DNA of 64,000 nucleotides. Origin: Bdellovibrionales bacterium (GTDB lineage Bacteria > Bdellovibrionota > Bdellovibrionia > Bdellovibrionales > UBA1609). Where the stretch lies: positions 806,001 to 870,000 of the forward strand of contig JADJVA010000020.1 in NCBI GenBank assembly GCA_016716765.1, written 5' to 3'. Within the stretch, counting starts at the first letter, position 1, and the number at the start of each line of letters is the position of its first letter. The notes under the pieces were generated by a model, which was given only the letters and a program-made list of their open reading frames with translations, did not search any database and was not told the DNA's origin. The translations under genes were made by a program, and so were the position numbers. Positions 26,956 through 36,481 of this stretch are shown in pieces.

Positions 26956-27921
26956 CTAAAATGCCAAAATCAAAAAAGCTGCTAAATTGAGCACAAATGA
27001 AACAGCCATCAGCAACGGCTTCTTCTCCGCCTCATCTGGCTTTAGATCAGAGATGCCAGGCACTAACATTTCGGGATAAGGCACTCCTCTTTCTCCGTTT
27101 TGGTTCAATCCATAGATATCTCTAAGTCTCTTTGATTCTGTTGGAAGCCGAACAAGAGAGAGCTCACGAATTTCATCAATATTGGTGGCTCGCAGCACTT
27201 CAACCACAATAATTTCTCTCGAAATTGAAACCACCCGGCCCTCAGCAAAAATCTCGCTGATGGCTCCATCCAGAAACAAAGGGCGCAGACTATCACTTTT
27301 TATTCTCACCATTTGCACCTGATCCCCAATCTCGACGGGGGTATTCTCTCCAATATTTATTTTCACCAAATTTTTCTCTCCCTCAGAGAATACCGACTTA
27401 CCGATCAGGCCATCCGTAATCACAAAGCCCTGATAAGGGACAGAAGCAATGAAGTCTAAAACTAGCTTTTTTGTCGAGCTCACAATTTGTTTGGCAACTG
27501 GGATTGAGGCATGCAGTTGAAACTCCTTGTGCCAGAGGCTTCGGCCGTACTGGCCCTCATAGATGCGCATGTGCAATATTTTATCTTTCAAGTACGTGAC
27601 AACCAAAGCGTCAGCATCAAGAAGTCTTCCTAGAATGATGGCATCCGCAGGCGATAGTTCCCCTCGACTCTGAAAAACGTCCTTTTGGACCAAGTAATTC
27701 TTGCTGGCCACAAGAAATCGCTTATTTTCTGTTAAGGTTTCTCGCATTTTCCACCAAGCCTCTTCCGCCGCCTCAGTCAAAAGGGACTCTGTCTTGAGGG
27801 GAAATACCGTGATTCTGCGAATGACTTTGTGATCGATTGCTTCCGATGAAGAATTTTGAGCAATTGCCGAAGAGAAAGAGAGCATTATCAAAATAGGAAA
27901 AAAGATCTTTGATATTCCCAT
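26956..27921 (-). CDS. exported CsgG-like protein with C-terminal membrane segment
   Basis: A 321-residue protein with a signal peptide (ending AIAQ). Residues 30-160 resemble the CsgG/curli-secretin accessory type alpha/beta domain (ITVFPLKTESL, LGRLLDADALVVTYL). Residues about 180-260 may be a beta domain with VEIGDQVQMVRI. The end is hydrophobic (VSFVLNLAAFLILAF), an unusual single C-terminal anchor. It leads the three-gene envelope cluster. Such proteins often help assemble or secrete envelope material; this is inferred. Confidence 0.6.
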   Translation of the reverse strand: MGISKIFFPILIMLSFSSAIAQNSSSEAIDHKVIRRITVFPLKTESLLTEAAEEAWWKMRETLTENKRFLVASKNYLVQKDVFQSRGELSPADAIILGRLLDADALVVTYLKDKILHMRIYEGQYGRSLWHKEFQLHASIPVAKQIVSSTKKLVLDFIASVPYQGFVITDGLIGKSVFSEGEKNLVKINIGENTPVEIGDQVQMVRIKSDSLRPLFLDGAISEIFAEGRVVSISREIIVVEVLRATNIDEIRELSLVRLPTESKRLRDIYGLNQNGERGVPYPEMLVPGISDLKPDEAEKKPLLMAVSFVLNLAAFLILAF

Positions 27922-27981
27922 TCTCCCATCATACTTTTATAAAATAAATTAGACAGCCTTGGTCCTTCGCCTCACGACCTT

Positions 27982-28794
27982 TTACCAGTGAATTTTTTCT
28001 TTGGGATATTCGATCCAGGCATCAGCTTTTGGAAATCCCTTGGGCCTTGGCTCCGTCTGGCCTTTGTATTTGAGAACTGCTGTCAAAGCGCACACAAAGG
28101 CATCAAAGGCTGGAGCAAACTCGATCATTGTCTTGGCATCCTGCTCATAAATAAAAGCAATGTCCATTTTTATGAGCTGATCAATGATCGCCTCACGACT
28201 TTCCTCCCCCCCAACCGAATGCTTGTGAAAACGAAGGTGAGACTTAGCAAGACCCAAAGTACGCCCAATTCTCCACAAAGAGAGCTTTGGATAAACCTCG
28301 ATCATCGGAATCGAAAGTCTTCTTTGCAAAAATAGCGCTCGAGCCGTCAAGGGAGCCATATTGGAGCCCAGAGCATGGGGCGGATGGAACTCCTCTTCAA
28401 GACCTGAGGAAATATAAAGTTCAGCACATCTCTCCGTATAGGGAGTAAAGAGTTTAGCGGGACGCTTGCGCTGATTCTTCTCACGATAGAACTTCCACAT
28501 CCACTTGATTTCAGGTTCACCACAACTCTCATATCCCGGACATCTCAAGCGACACCGCAAACACTTGGGCAATTTAAGAGGCGTATCGATGGCCAGGAAC
28601 TCAAGGTGCCTGCCCTCAGACAATAGTTTTATCAGAAGATGATCGGCAGAAAGTTCCTTTTCAGATTTGATCCTTGAAAAAAGTTGGCTCAGAAAAATCT
28701 TATTGTGATCTTGATAGTATTCGACAAATGCCAAACAGCTCTTGTCCGTTTTGCCCCCTCCAAGCGCAAGGCCAGAAAAATGATGAGCTTTCAT
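27982..28794 (-). CDS. DUF429 family predicted nuclease
   Basis: A 270-residue protein matching the DUF429 family (RNase H-like fold): FSGLALGGGKTDKSC, LAIDTPLKLP and the C-terminal FDAFVCALTAVLKYKG with EYPKEKIHW. A cluster CLRCRLRCPGYESC could bind zinc or an Fe-S cluster. It follows the GHMP kinase by 16 bases and probably ends the ABC/GldG operon. Function unproven in the family. Confidence 0.8.
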   Translation of the reverse strand: MKAHHFSGLALGGGKTDKSCLAFVEYYQDHNKIFLSQLFSRIKSEKELSADHLLIKLLSEGRHLEFLAIDTPLKLPKCLRCRLRCPGYESCGEPEIKWMWKFYREKNQRKRPAKLFTPYTERCAELYISSGLEEEFHPPHALGSNMAPLTARALFLQRRLSIPMIEVYPKLSLWRIGRTLGLAKSHLRFHKHSVGGEESREAIIDQLIKMDIAFIYEQDAKTMIEFAPAFDAFVCALTAVLKYKGQTEPRPKGFPKADAWIEYPKEKIHW

Positions 28795-28810
28795 AAGGAG
28801 ACTGAGCCCT

Positions 28811-29800
28811 TCAGATTTTGTAAAGATTCAGAGGCAAAATTTGAAATCCTGATTTTAGGCACGCAGAATCTACCTTTCCCTTTTTACTCGGTTGAGACCA
28901 AACGGCCACGCAACCTCCTCCTCCGGCTCCACAAATCTTCACAGACTGAGCTCCCGCCGATAAAACAAGAGCCTTCAACTCTTCAATGCGAGGGCTCGAG
29001 AAGTAGGGAGTGAGAGCAACTCTCCAGCGAAACTCCTCGTCAAATAGTCGTGGTATGTCCTGCCAATCTCCTTGCAAAATGGATTTCATCATCGCGTGAG
29101 AAACTCGTCCTATTTCGCGCAGTGACTTTAGAACGTCCCTGTCTCCTTCAATAACGGCCTTGATCACTTGCCAGTTGTTAAGCCCACTGTGATGCGGAAC
29201 CCCCGTGTAAACCAAAGTCATATGCTCTTCAAAAAGACTCTTAGGTATGGGTCTCGTCTCGATGCGCGGCCCATCAGCTGTATAATGAATAAAGTGGAGA
29301 CCTGACTCAACGGCCGGAAAATAGTCCTGAGTTCCTGTCGGCGAATTGATGAGCTTTGACTCAAGATTGTGCGCCACTTCCACCATTTCAAGAGTTGCCC
29401 AAGAGCGACCAATCCACTTGCCAAAAGCCTTTAAAATCGAGACCGTCAGACTTGAACTCCCACCTAGACCAGCTCCCACAGGAGATTCTGATTTTGTATC
29501 CAGGCGAAATCCGGAGGGAGGCTTCACATACTCAATGATTCCACGAATAATATCAAAACGCTGATCACCAAAGGCCATAAATTCAGAACCACTTGCAAAA
29601 GTTTGCTTGCAGTTCAAATCAGTCAAGTTGACTTCAATCTCGGGCCCCACATGAGGAACGAGCCTGACTTGACTACAAAGCCCCAAGGAAAAATTAATTG
29701 TAACACAATGAGGTGCCACCAGGTTGTAAAGCGGCCAGCAGTCAAGTGTGCCGCCAGCCAAGTCGACCCGTGTTGGTGATACGACCTCAATTGTCTCCAA
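28811..29800 (-). CDS. GHMP family sugar kinase
   Basis: A 329-residue kinase of the galactokinase/homoserine kinase/mevalonate kinase/phosphomevalonate kinase superfamily. The ATP-binding motif is PVGAGLGGSSSLTV, an N-terminal TRVDLAGGTLD resembles heptose-7-phosphate or galactose kinases, and the third motif is KICGAGGGGCVAVW. The length fits a sugar-1- or heptose-kinase. The exact substrate is unclear. It lies 11 bases downstream of the DUF4340 gene in the same transcript. Confidence 0.85.
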   Translation of the reverse strand: METIEVVSPTRVDLAGGTLDCWPLYNLVAPHCVTINFSLGLCSQVRLVPHVGPEIEVNLTDLNCKQTFASGSEFMAFGDQRFDIIRGIIEYVKPPSGFRLDTKSESPVGAGLGGSSSLTVSILKAFGKWIGRSWATLEMVEVAHNLESKLINSPTGTQDYFPAVESGLHFIHYTADGPRIETRPIPKSLFEEHMTLVYTGVPHHSGLNNWQVIKAVIEGDRDVLKSLREIGRVSHAMMKSILQGDWQDIPRLFDEEFRWRVALTPYFSSPRIEELKALVLSAGAQSVKICGAGGGGCVAVWSQPSKKGKVDSACLKSGFQILPLNLYKI

Positions 29801-29811
29801 AGCTAAAAACC

Positions 29812-31299
29812 TTATTCTTTCTTTTTTTCGCCTTCAGGAGAGGTGCCCTGAGACGCTTTTGGAGGTGAAGACGAATTCCCTATTGCAGCATCCATAGCTG
29901 ACGTCGGAGCTGGATCGGCTGCCTTTTTGATGTCCCTCAACAATGTTTGTCTGGGCAACTCGTTGATCTTTCCAACAGAAACTCCAAGCAACTCGGAAGC
30001 CAAATTGGTTTGCGTGTAATAAAGCTCCTCATCAGGGGCCGAATTTATTTCGCTCTTCGCTTTAAAGGAATCACCCCATGTCATTTCGAAAAGTGGCTTT
30101 CCTTCGGTATCCGCCAATTTCAAGGAGTTACTCTCCTTACCAAAACCCTTTTTCTTTTTGTTGCCCAAATAGTAGCGCGCTTCCATCTCTTTCAGTTTGG
30201 ATAGGAGTCCATCTACGGCCGATTGGTCGACCTCCTTGCCGGAAACTGGCTGCACGGGAGTCCATTGTCCATCCTTTTTTACCAATCGAATATCTGTCAA
30301 ACTTGTTCGTAAAGACAACTCACCGACCGAATCCGACTTAAACTCAAAGGGAATCTTCTTATTTCGAAGCGCATCAAGATTTTTTGAAAGGCGCTGAACG
30401 GTATCCTCGGCCACTTTGTATACAGTTGAACGTCCTGAATAATAGGCAAATCCCTCCTTGCCTAGTTTTGACTTGGAAGCCTTCAGCCACCAATGTGGTC
30501 CATCGCCCTTCTCGTTTTCAAGCCACAATTCGATTGCGAGCTGTGGTTTATCTAAACCGTAACGCGCCAACACCTGTGGCGTAGTCTCTTCCTCAACAAA
30601 ATCCGAAGCGCGGTAATTGGTAATTTCAGAGAGATATCGATCAACTTCATCATCTTTTAAAATAACTGATGGGTCTTTCTCATAAATCCACTTTCCATCA
30701 CGACGGACAAGTTTAAGTTCAATCCCATCCGGTGAGGAAACGACTCTCAAGCCTTTAGCTAAATCTCCAAAATGATATAATTTCTTGTCACGAATCTCGC
30801 TCACCTTCTTAGAAAGCACACTATCAATGTCTGAGGAGCCTATCAAAAGGCGATCTCCGTCGCGCAAATAATTCGAACCATCAAATGCCTTTTCTGATCC
30901 AATCTGATAGCTGCTTTTCACTCCCTTTGTCGATATAACCTCAACTTTGAGTCTTGGCACCTCAAGGCCGTAGTCAGCCCACTTCTGATTCTTTTCTTCC
31001 AATACCTTGGCACTTTGATTGACAATAGAATTCAAAAAACTCGTCGCACTGAAACCGTCCGTCCTATCCTCAACCGGAGCCTTGAGTACGAGAGCGTCTC
31101 CCTGGCGCACTAAGTGGAGATTGCCATCGGGCCTCGTGATCTGCAGCTCCTGTACATCCTTTTCATCAATTTTAAAAATTCGGTCCAGTGAGGCCTCAGC
31201 CGTCTTAACCTCTTCGCTTCTCTTCATTTCAAAGATAGCGTAAGCTAAAAGGCCCGCCACTATGACCGCAAAAATCAGAGTTGAACGAAAGGACTTCAT
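29812..31299 (-). CDS. DUF4340 protein of an ABC/GldG-like system
   Basis: A 495-residue protein with an N-terminal membrane anchor (residues 7-24) and repeated DUF4340-type segments (DEKDVQELQITRPDG, YGLEVPRLKVEV, YGLDKPQLAIELW). The C terminus is Ser/Pro/Glu-rich. The start overlaps the stop of the GldG-like gene by four bases. DUF4340 proteins commonly follow GldF/GldG-like ABC genes; the periplasmic role is unknown. Confidence 0.85.
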   Translation of the reverse strand: MKSFRSTLIFAVIVAGLLAYAIFEMKRSEEVKTAEASLDRIFKIDEKDVQELQITRPDGNLHLVRQGDALVLKAPVEDRTDGFSATSFLNSIVNQSAKVLEEKNQKWADYGLEVPRLKVEVISTKGVKSSYQIGSEKAFDGSNYLRDGDRLLIGSSDIDSVLSKKVSEIRDKKLYHFGDLAKGLRVVSSPDGIELKLVRRDGKWIYEKDPSVILKDDEVDRYLSEITNYRASDFVEEETTPQVLARYGLDKPQLAIELWLENEKGDGPHWWLKASKSKLGKEGFAYYSGRSTVYKVAEDTVQRLSKNLDALRNKKIPFEFKSDSVGELSLRTSLTDIRLVKKDGQWTPVQPVSGKEVDQSAVDGLLSKLKEMEARYYLGNKKKKGFGKESNSLKLADTEGKPLFEMTWGDSFKAKSEINSAPDEELYYTQTNLASELLGVSVGKINELPRQTLLRDIKKAADPAPTSAMDAAIGNSSSPPKASQGTSPEGEKKKE

Positions 31300-32903
31300 G
31301 CGCCCCTCCTACGAAACCAAACAACCCCACTGGAAGTCAATAGACCCAAGGGCAGGAGCAAGCCTAACAAAACCACAATGACCCTTGTTGTTGGAGACAT
31401 TACCAACTGAGTGCCTTCGGCCTTCTTGGGACGAACACTGATCAGATCCGCTTCCTTTGCCAAATAGGCGACCGAATTCAAAACCAAATCCCGATTGATC
31501 CCCTGAACGATCCAGCCATTCGTTAAGAACTCACTGTCTCCAAAAACAACGGCCGCAAAGTTATCTCCGGCGCTCGGCGAATGAGGATCACCATCGGCAG
31601 CTGGAGCAGGTTCTCCTCCGTTTAGCCGACCTTCTGACGACACAGCTACGGCATAAGGCTGCCTCTGGCTCGATGGTTTATTTGGCTTTGTGATGTCAGT
31701 CACAACATAACTGGCTTCGTTCGTTTTAACCAACTCTTTGACCTTTAAAGCCGAAGAAGCGTCAGGGGCCTTTCTGACTTCACTTGCTAACGGGAAGGCC
31801 GTAAAATTGTTTCCGGATCGAAACGCCTTTGTGATGTCACTGTCCCGGTCAAACAGAACCCCTAGAGCTTCCCCCGCATCTCTCTGTGCAAGGAAATTGA
31901 ATTCATTCACCAAATAATTATTTGCAAACTCGATCCCAAAGGTCTTTACCAATTGGGCTATATTGCTATTGCTCCCCGGATCGGCGGCTACTAAAAACCT
32001 CCCTCCCTTTCGGGCAAAATTTCTCAAAATATCCATCTCTCGATCAAGAATCTGAGAGGTGGGCCCAAGGATAGCCAAGATTCCGGCATCCGCTGGCATT
32101 TCCGCTCGATCAACGAGATTCAAGGTTTCAACCTGAAATGAAGAATCCTCTAAGCCCTGTTTTAAAAGAGTCAAGCCAGAGTCCTGAACCTGCTGTTGCT
32201 CATGACCTGCCTGCTCTTGAGTGAAATCCTTTTCTCCGTGACCAGTTAAAAAATAGACCTTTTTCTTATCAGTTCTGGTGGCTTTGATGATCGCCGTTGT
32301 CACCTGCTCTTCTTGAAGTGGCTGCTGAGCGCGAATCTTACGACCTTGGTATTCAGCGAATAACACGAGACCTGGCTCCCCCTTAATGTCTTTCAGGTAT
32401 TTTTGAGCTTCGAGATGTTCACGATAGGCATCGACGAAACGGACCTGTACCTTGGGAGAAACGTCCTGGTACATGGCCAAAAGTTCCTTCATCTGGGCCT
32501 TTGGTTCCTGATCCTGCATCCCCCGATAAAAAACGACGATCCCGAGATTCTCCTTGAGATCCCCAATCACTTTGCCCGACTGATCTGAAAGCGAGTTCAA
32601 CTTCTCACTGGTTAAATCAAATGATTTATTAAACCGCACACTGATCATATTCACAGCAGCCAAAAGGGCGACCACCAAAATGATCAGGACTCCCATGTTC
32701 ATTCCGTGCTTCGTGGTCCTCAGAGTGAAAAACTCCAAATAGAACTTCCAGTCAAGGGCCAAGGCCAATCCGAAACTGACAACTAATACCGCAAGGGGAA
32801 CGTAAAGAAAATTGGCCCATCCGCCTAAAATAAAGCGTACGGCAACTAAAATTAAAACCGACAATCCACAGAGCAACCAAGAAATTTTTGCCCAACGACT
32901 CAT
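31296..32903 (-). CDS. GldG-like ABC-associated membrane protein
   Basis: A 535-residue protein with three N-terminal membrane segments (about residues 8-95), a large extracytoplasmic region (IFT52/GldG-type: FYRGMQDQEPKAQ, YFLTGHGEKDF, ILGPTSQILDREMDIL), and a final membrane segment (VIVVLLGLLLPLGLL). It lies 7 bases behind the permease gene. By family it works with the ABC-2 permease; in Bacteroidetes GldG is needed for gliding, but here the process is unknown. Confidence 0.85.
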   Translation of the reverse strand: MSRWAKISWLLCGLSVLILVAVRFILGGWANFLYVPLAVLVVSFGLALALDWKFYLEFFTLRTTKHGMNMGVLIILVVALLAAVNMISVRFNKSFDLTSEKLNSLSDQSGKVIGDLKENLGIVVFYRGMQDQEPKAQMKELLAMYQDVSPKVQVRFVDAYREHLEAQKYLKDIKGEPGLVLFAEYQGRKIRAQQPLQEEQVTTAIIKATRTDKKKVYFLTGHGEKDFTQEQAGHEQQQVQDSGLTLLKQGLEDSSFQVETLNLVDRAEMPADAGILAILGPTSQILDREMDILRNFARKGGRFLVAADPGSNSNIAQLVKTFGIEFANNYLVNEFNFLAQRDAGEALGVLFDRDSDITKAFRSGNNFTAFPLASEVRKAPDASSALKVKELVKTNEASYVVTDITKPNKPSSQRQPYAVAVSSEGRLNGGEPAPAADGDPHSPSAGDNFAAVVFGDSEFLTNGWIVQGINRDLVLNSVAYLAKEADLISVRPKKAEGTQLVMSPTTRVIVVLLGLLLPLGLLTSSGVVWFRRRGA

Positions 32904-32909
32904 ATCCCA

Positions 32910-33671
32910 CTACCTCCAACGAGAAGATTCGACAACACGTTCAGAAAGAAAAACAAAAAAAGCCAGAGTGCTCACAAAAAACGTCAGTGAGCTAATACGC
33001 AAAGTTCCCTTGAGAAAGGAAACAAACTGCTGAGGAACTGAAATGTGTTCCATCACCGCTGTCAATGTGGCCTGATCCGATATCTCGGCAGCCTGACCCA
33101 AGAACCACAAGGACAGATTGAGGATAAGCGCCAGAATAACAGCAAGGACGACTGACTCAGTCACCGAACTGGCAAAGAGCCCAATGGCCACATATATTCC
33201 CGTTACCAAAGCCATACCCAGGTACGAAGTAAACAATGGCCCGAGTGAGAAATTCGAAATAAAAAAGGTCCCTAGGGGATATATAAACGACAGACTCAAC
33301 AAAACCAAGCCGGCCGCAAAACCAGCCAAAAACTTTCCAATGGCAATCTGAGCTGCCGTAATTGGAACTGTTAAGAGCAAATCATAGGTCCTCATTTTCT
33401 TCTCTTCGGCCAACAACCTCATCGTCAAGGCTGGAATTGCGAATATCAGGATAATATTAGCGCGAGCAATGTGTGAAGCAAACAAAGTCTGGTGAATATT
33501 CAAGCCACCAGACTGAAAGGCCCTCTGAGCAACCTTTTCGAATTGAAAAATTTGTGGCAAATAATTGTAGCTCCAAATGCACGCACACAAGCCAGAAACG
33601 GTTAAAAACATGGGACTCGTTACGAGAACTCGAAAATCCTTCCATGCTACCGTCAAGGTTCCACGAATCAT
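32910..33671 (-). CDS. ABC-2 type permease (GldF-like)
   Basis: A 253-residue membrane protein with six hydrophobic segments and the ABC-2 features FAIPALTMRLLAEEKKMRT and LLTVPITAAQIAIGKFLAG. Length matches single-domain ABC-2 permeases. Its start overlaps the end of the ATPase gene by four bases, so the two form one transporter. Substrate unknown. Confidence 0.9.
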   Translation of the reverse strand: MIRGTLTVAWKDFRVLVTSPMFLTVSGLCACIWSYNYLPQIFQFEKVAQRAFQSGGLNIHQTLFASHIARANIILIFAIPALTMRLLAEEKKMRTYDLLLTVPITAAQIAIGKFLAGFAAGLVLLSLSFIYPLGTFFISNFSLGPLFTSYLGMALVTGIYVAIGLFASSVTESVVLAVILALILNLSLWFLGQAAEISDQATLTAVMEHISVPQQFVSFLKGTLRISSLTFFVSTLAFFVFLSERVVESSRWR

Positions 33672-34615
33672 TGCACACCTCCCTGAATTCCGTCTTCAAT
33701 ACGATCGGAAGTTAACTGGATAAAAATATCCTCAAGATCCATGCTCATGACCTTCATTTCAAGCAGCCCAACCCCATCAGTCACCAAGCGGTGAGCTATC
33801 GCCTCGGTTGTCTCTTCACGTCCGTCAAAATCAACCTGCAAAAGATTTCCCTCGACCTTCACGTGAGATACACCTGCGACCGCCTTTAAAGACTTTTCTG
33901 TTGCAGCTGAGGCTCGTCGGATCCTAATAACAAGCTTCTGTCCTCCGGACATTCTTTTCGAAAGACCCGCCATAGAATCTTCAGCAACAATCCTGCCACG
34001 ATTAATAATGATGATGCGCTCGCAATTGGCTTGAACCTCAGGAAGAATATGAGTTGATAACACAATGGTGTGTTGTCCCTTGAGGCCATAGATCAATTTG
34101 CGCATCTCTGCAACCTGCTTGGGATCAAGACCCACCGTCGGTTCATCCAAAATGAGAATTTCTGGATCAGAAACCAAGGCCTGAGCCAATCCAACCCTTT
34201 GTTTAAAGCCTTTCGATAGATTTTGTATCAAGCGATTACGAACATCTTGCAAGTTTGTCTTTTCGAGTGCCGCATCAACCATACTCTTTAGCTTCGAAGA
34301 TTCAACGCCGCGAAGTCGAGCCACATATTGCAGATAGTCCCTCACAAACATATCGCCATAGACGGGGGGAGTTTCCGGCAAATACCCAATACGCCGTTTC
34401 ACTTCGAGGGGGCATTCGAACACATCGTAATCAGCAACTTTGACAGACCCGGAGGATGGCGCCATATATCCCGTAATGATTTTCATAGTCGTAGACTTAC
34501 CAGCTCCATTCGGCCCCAGAAAACCGACAACCTCACCCTTCGCGATGGAAAAATTTAAGCGGTCGATGGCCGTGCGATCGCCATAGACCTTCGAAAGATC
34601 TCGCACTTCGATCAT
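33668..34615 (-). CDS. ABC transporter ATP-binding protein
   Basis: A 315-residue ATPase. Walker A is GPNGAGKST, the signature is LSKGFKQRVGLAQAL, Walker B is ILILDEPTVGLDP, and the switch histidine is in LSTHILPEVQ. A C-terminal ~90-residue domain is typical of ABC-2 exporters. The start at 34615 is chosen for its AGGAGAG site; a longer frame from 34660 has none. It heads the probable six-gene operon running to 27982. Confidence 0.95.
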   Translation of the reverse strand: MIEVRDLSKVYGDRTAIDRLNFSIAKGEVVGFLGPNGAGKSTTMKIITGYMAPSSGSVKVADYDVFECPLEVKRRIGYLPETPPVYGDMFVRDYLQYVARLRGVESSKLKSMVDAALEKTNLQDVRNRLIQNLSKGFKQRVGLAQALVSDPEILILDEPTVGLDPKQVAEMRKLIYGLKGQHTIVLSTHILPEVQANCERIIIINRGRIVAEDSMAGLSKRMSGGQKLVIRIRRASAATEKSLKAVAGVSHVKVEGNLLQVDFDGREETTEAIAHRLVTDGVGLLEMKVMSMDLEDIFIQLTSDRIEDGIQGGVQ

Positions 34616-34718
34616 AAATTCACTCTCCTGGTTTGAAACCTTGGAGTAGATCCTAAACAAATCGTTTGTCCAGTCAAGTTGTGTGTTTGTCGCGTTGCAG
34701 GCCTAAAAAATTCACTAA

Positions 34719-36071
34719 CTACTGAAACACGATCTCCAGATGGCGCGCATTTCTATAGGTCACTCTTCCGAGAGTATCACCCTTGATCGGTCGCACATAG
34801 CGACATTCTGCCACCGCCACAGCCAATTTCTCTCCCTTTCTCTCTGAGGCCTTGGCTCCAAAATTCTCCTGAGCAATCCACTGCGCTGCCTCTTTGAGGA
34901 AGACATCTGTGACAACCTCTTCCTTGTTTCGATGAACAATGCAGAAACTGCCGGGAAAATCCCTCAAGTGAAGCCATAGATCCCAAGCTCTCGCCTTTCT
35001 CAGTAGACTCAAATTGTCTCGCGCGGATCGCCCGACATAAGCTAACCACCGATTTCCAACTTGGCGTTTTCGAACTCTTATTCTTTCGCTACCAGGCTCT
35101 TTGAGATTCCTGTTGCTGTTGCCTTTTCCATTTAAGGGTCTATTTTTCTCTCCCAAAAAGCTTCCCGTATTCCCAGACTCCAACTCCCTTATCTCGCCCA
35201 CGATTTGAGTTAGCCTCTCTTGAGTCCCTAACAATTTAATTTGTGTTTCCTTTGCCTTTTTGAAACACTTACCAATGTTTTCAGCCAAGGTTTTTTCCTG
35301 ATCAATAAATTTTACCCATTCTGTAGGGACCGAAAGATTCTGATGAACCTTCAGCCACTCCCCCAACTGCGCCCAGGGGGCCTCCAATTTATTCTCAATC
35401 TCGAGGCGAATCTTGGCGACAATCTTTCTTCGCTTTTCAATTTCTAAATTTACCTCTATTTGATTCGCCCCTTGATTCAATGGCTGCTGCTGAGTCAGCA
35501 GTGCTTTGTCTTCCAATACTGAATCCCTTCGAGAGTAGCGGATAAAGAGATCGGGGCGATCCTCCACCCATGCTGCTCTTAGCTCTGAGTGACCTCTTTT
35601 ATTTTGATCGACCACCGCTTCCTCACTGTCAGAAATGACTAAATCCTTAGGCTTGCTCCACCATATTTTTTTATCACCACAGGAAACCCCCACATTTTGC
35701 CCGTGCGGAAACAGACGAACCTCCAATTCACAGTTGCCTGCTGCGATCTCATTTCCAAATACAAGCCGGAGAACCCGACCGGCCCCTTCCATCCAATCTA
35801 CCTTTGCGAGAGAACGATTCAAAGCGTGTGCATGTAGAAAAAGGCTTGTCGGTTTTTTAATTTTTGGAAGATAATGTGGCCTCTCATCCAAGACCGCCAC
35901 AAAGGGTCGAGTGGCTGCCAAATCGATCCATATCCAGCGTTCTCGTCCTTGGATGTACAGTTCTAGAACAAGATCTTTAGGTCCCGAATAGACTTTTTGC
36001 AAACGAGACCCAATCAAAGACCTGAGCATCTCGACAATATCTTTAAATTCTATTAGGTTCAGCGCCTTCAT
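34719..36071 (-). CDS. NFACT (RqcH/FbpA-like) RNA-binding protein
   Basis: About 450 residues. The N-terminal part (KDIVEMLRSLIGSRLQKVYS, LFLHAHALNRSLAKV) and the central coiled-coil region are NFACT-like. The C-terminal ~110 residues match NFACT-R (WLAYVGRSARDNLSLLRKA, WDLWLHLRDFPGSFCIV, RYVRPIKGDTLGRV). RqcH proteins act in ribosome rescue on stalled 50S subunits; this role is inferred from the family. The start at 36071 fits the family; there is no good ribosome binding site, and an upstream start at 36191 would add 40 unlikely residues. Confidence 0.82.
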   Translation of the reverse strand: MKALNLIEFKDIVEMLRSLIGSRLQKVYSGPKDLVLELYIQGRERWIWIDLAATRPFVAVLDERPHYLPKIKKPTSLFLHAHALNRSLAKVDWMEGAGRVLRLVFGNEIAAGNCELEVRLFPHGQNVGVSCGDKKIWWSKPKDLVISDSEEAVVDQNKRGHSELRAAWVEDRPDLFIRYSRRDSVLEDKALLTQQQPLNQGANQIEVNLEIEKRRKIVAKIRLEIENKLEAPWAQLGEWLKVHQNLSVPTEWVKFIDQEKTLAENIGKCFKKAKETQIKLLGTQERLTQIVGEIRELESGNTGSFLGEKNRPLNGKGNSNRNLKEPGSERIRVRKRQVGNRWLAYVGRSARDNLSLLRKARAWDLWLHLRDFPGSFCIVHRNKEEVVTDVFLKEAAQWIAQENFGAKASERKGEKLAVAVAECRYVRPIKGDTLGRVTYRNARHLEIVFQ

Positions 36072-36193
36072 GGTCTGGATTCTACTGTCCAAAGTATTGA
36101 ACTGACAACAACCCAATATAGGTTCAATTTTTATTTTCCGATAAGCTGAATGAGCAGAAAGACAACCCACACTTATCAAACGGGGCGACAAGA

Positions 36194-36466
36194 ATGCTAA
36201 GACCAGAACATGACCTGCTTTATGTCTGTTTGGAAAATCATTTAAATAATTATACTGATGACGCTGAGACAGAAGGAGATCTGATCAATCGAGTCATTGA
36301 AGACTTCGCCTGCAGACTCGTCAGCAGAGGTCACATTCCAACCCAATATTTGGCCGATTTCCACCGCGAACTCGAAGAAGAACTCACCGAAATGCTACAA
36401 AAGAAAATCTACGGACATTGGGACCTCGCCCACTACCGGCGCGTCAACTCACGGCAGCCTGCTTAA
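36194..36466 (+). CDS. small acidic hypothetical protein
   Basis: A 90-residue soluble protein rich in Glu, Asp and His, with a helical look (FHRELEEELTEMLQKK). It is divergent from the NFACT gene and converges on the long lipoprotein gene. No family recognised. Confidence 0.6.
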   Translation: MLRPEHDLLYVCLENHLNNYTDDAETEGDLINRVIEDFACRLVSRGHIPTQYLADFHRELEEELTEMLQKKIYGHWDLAHYRRVNSRQPA

Positions 36467-36481
36467 AAGGCGAACGGCCTC

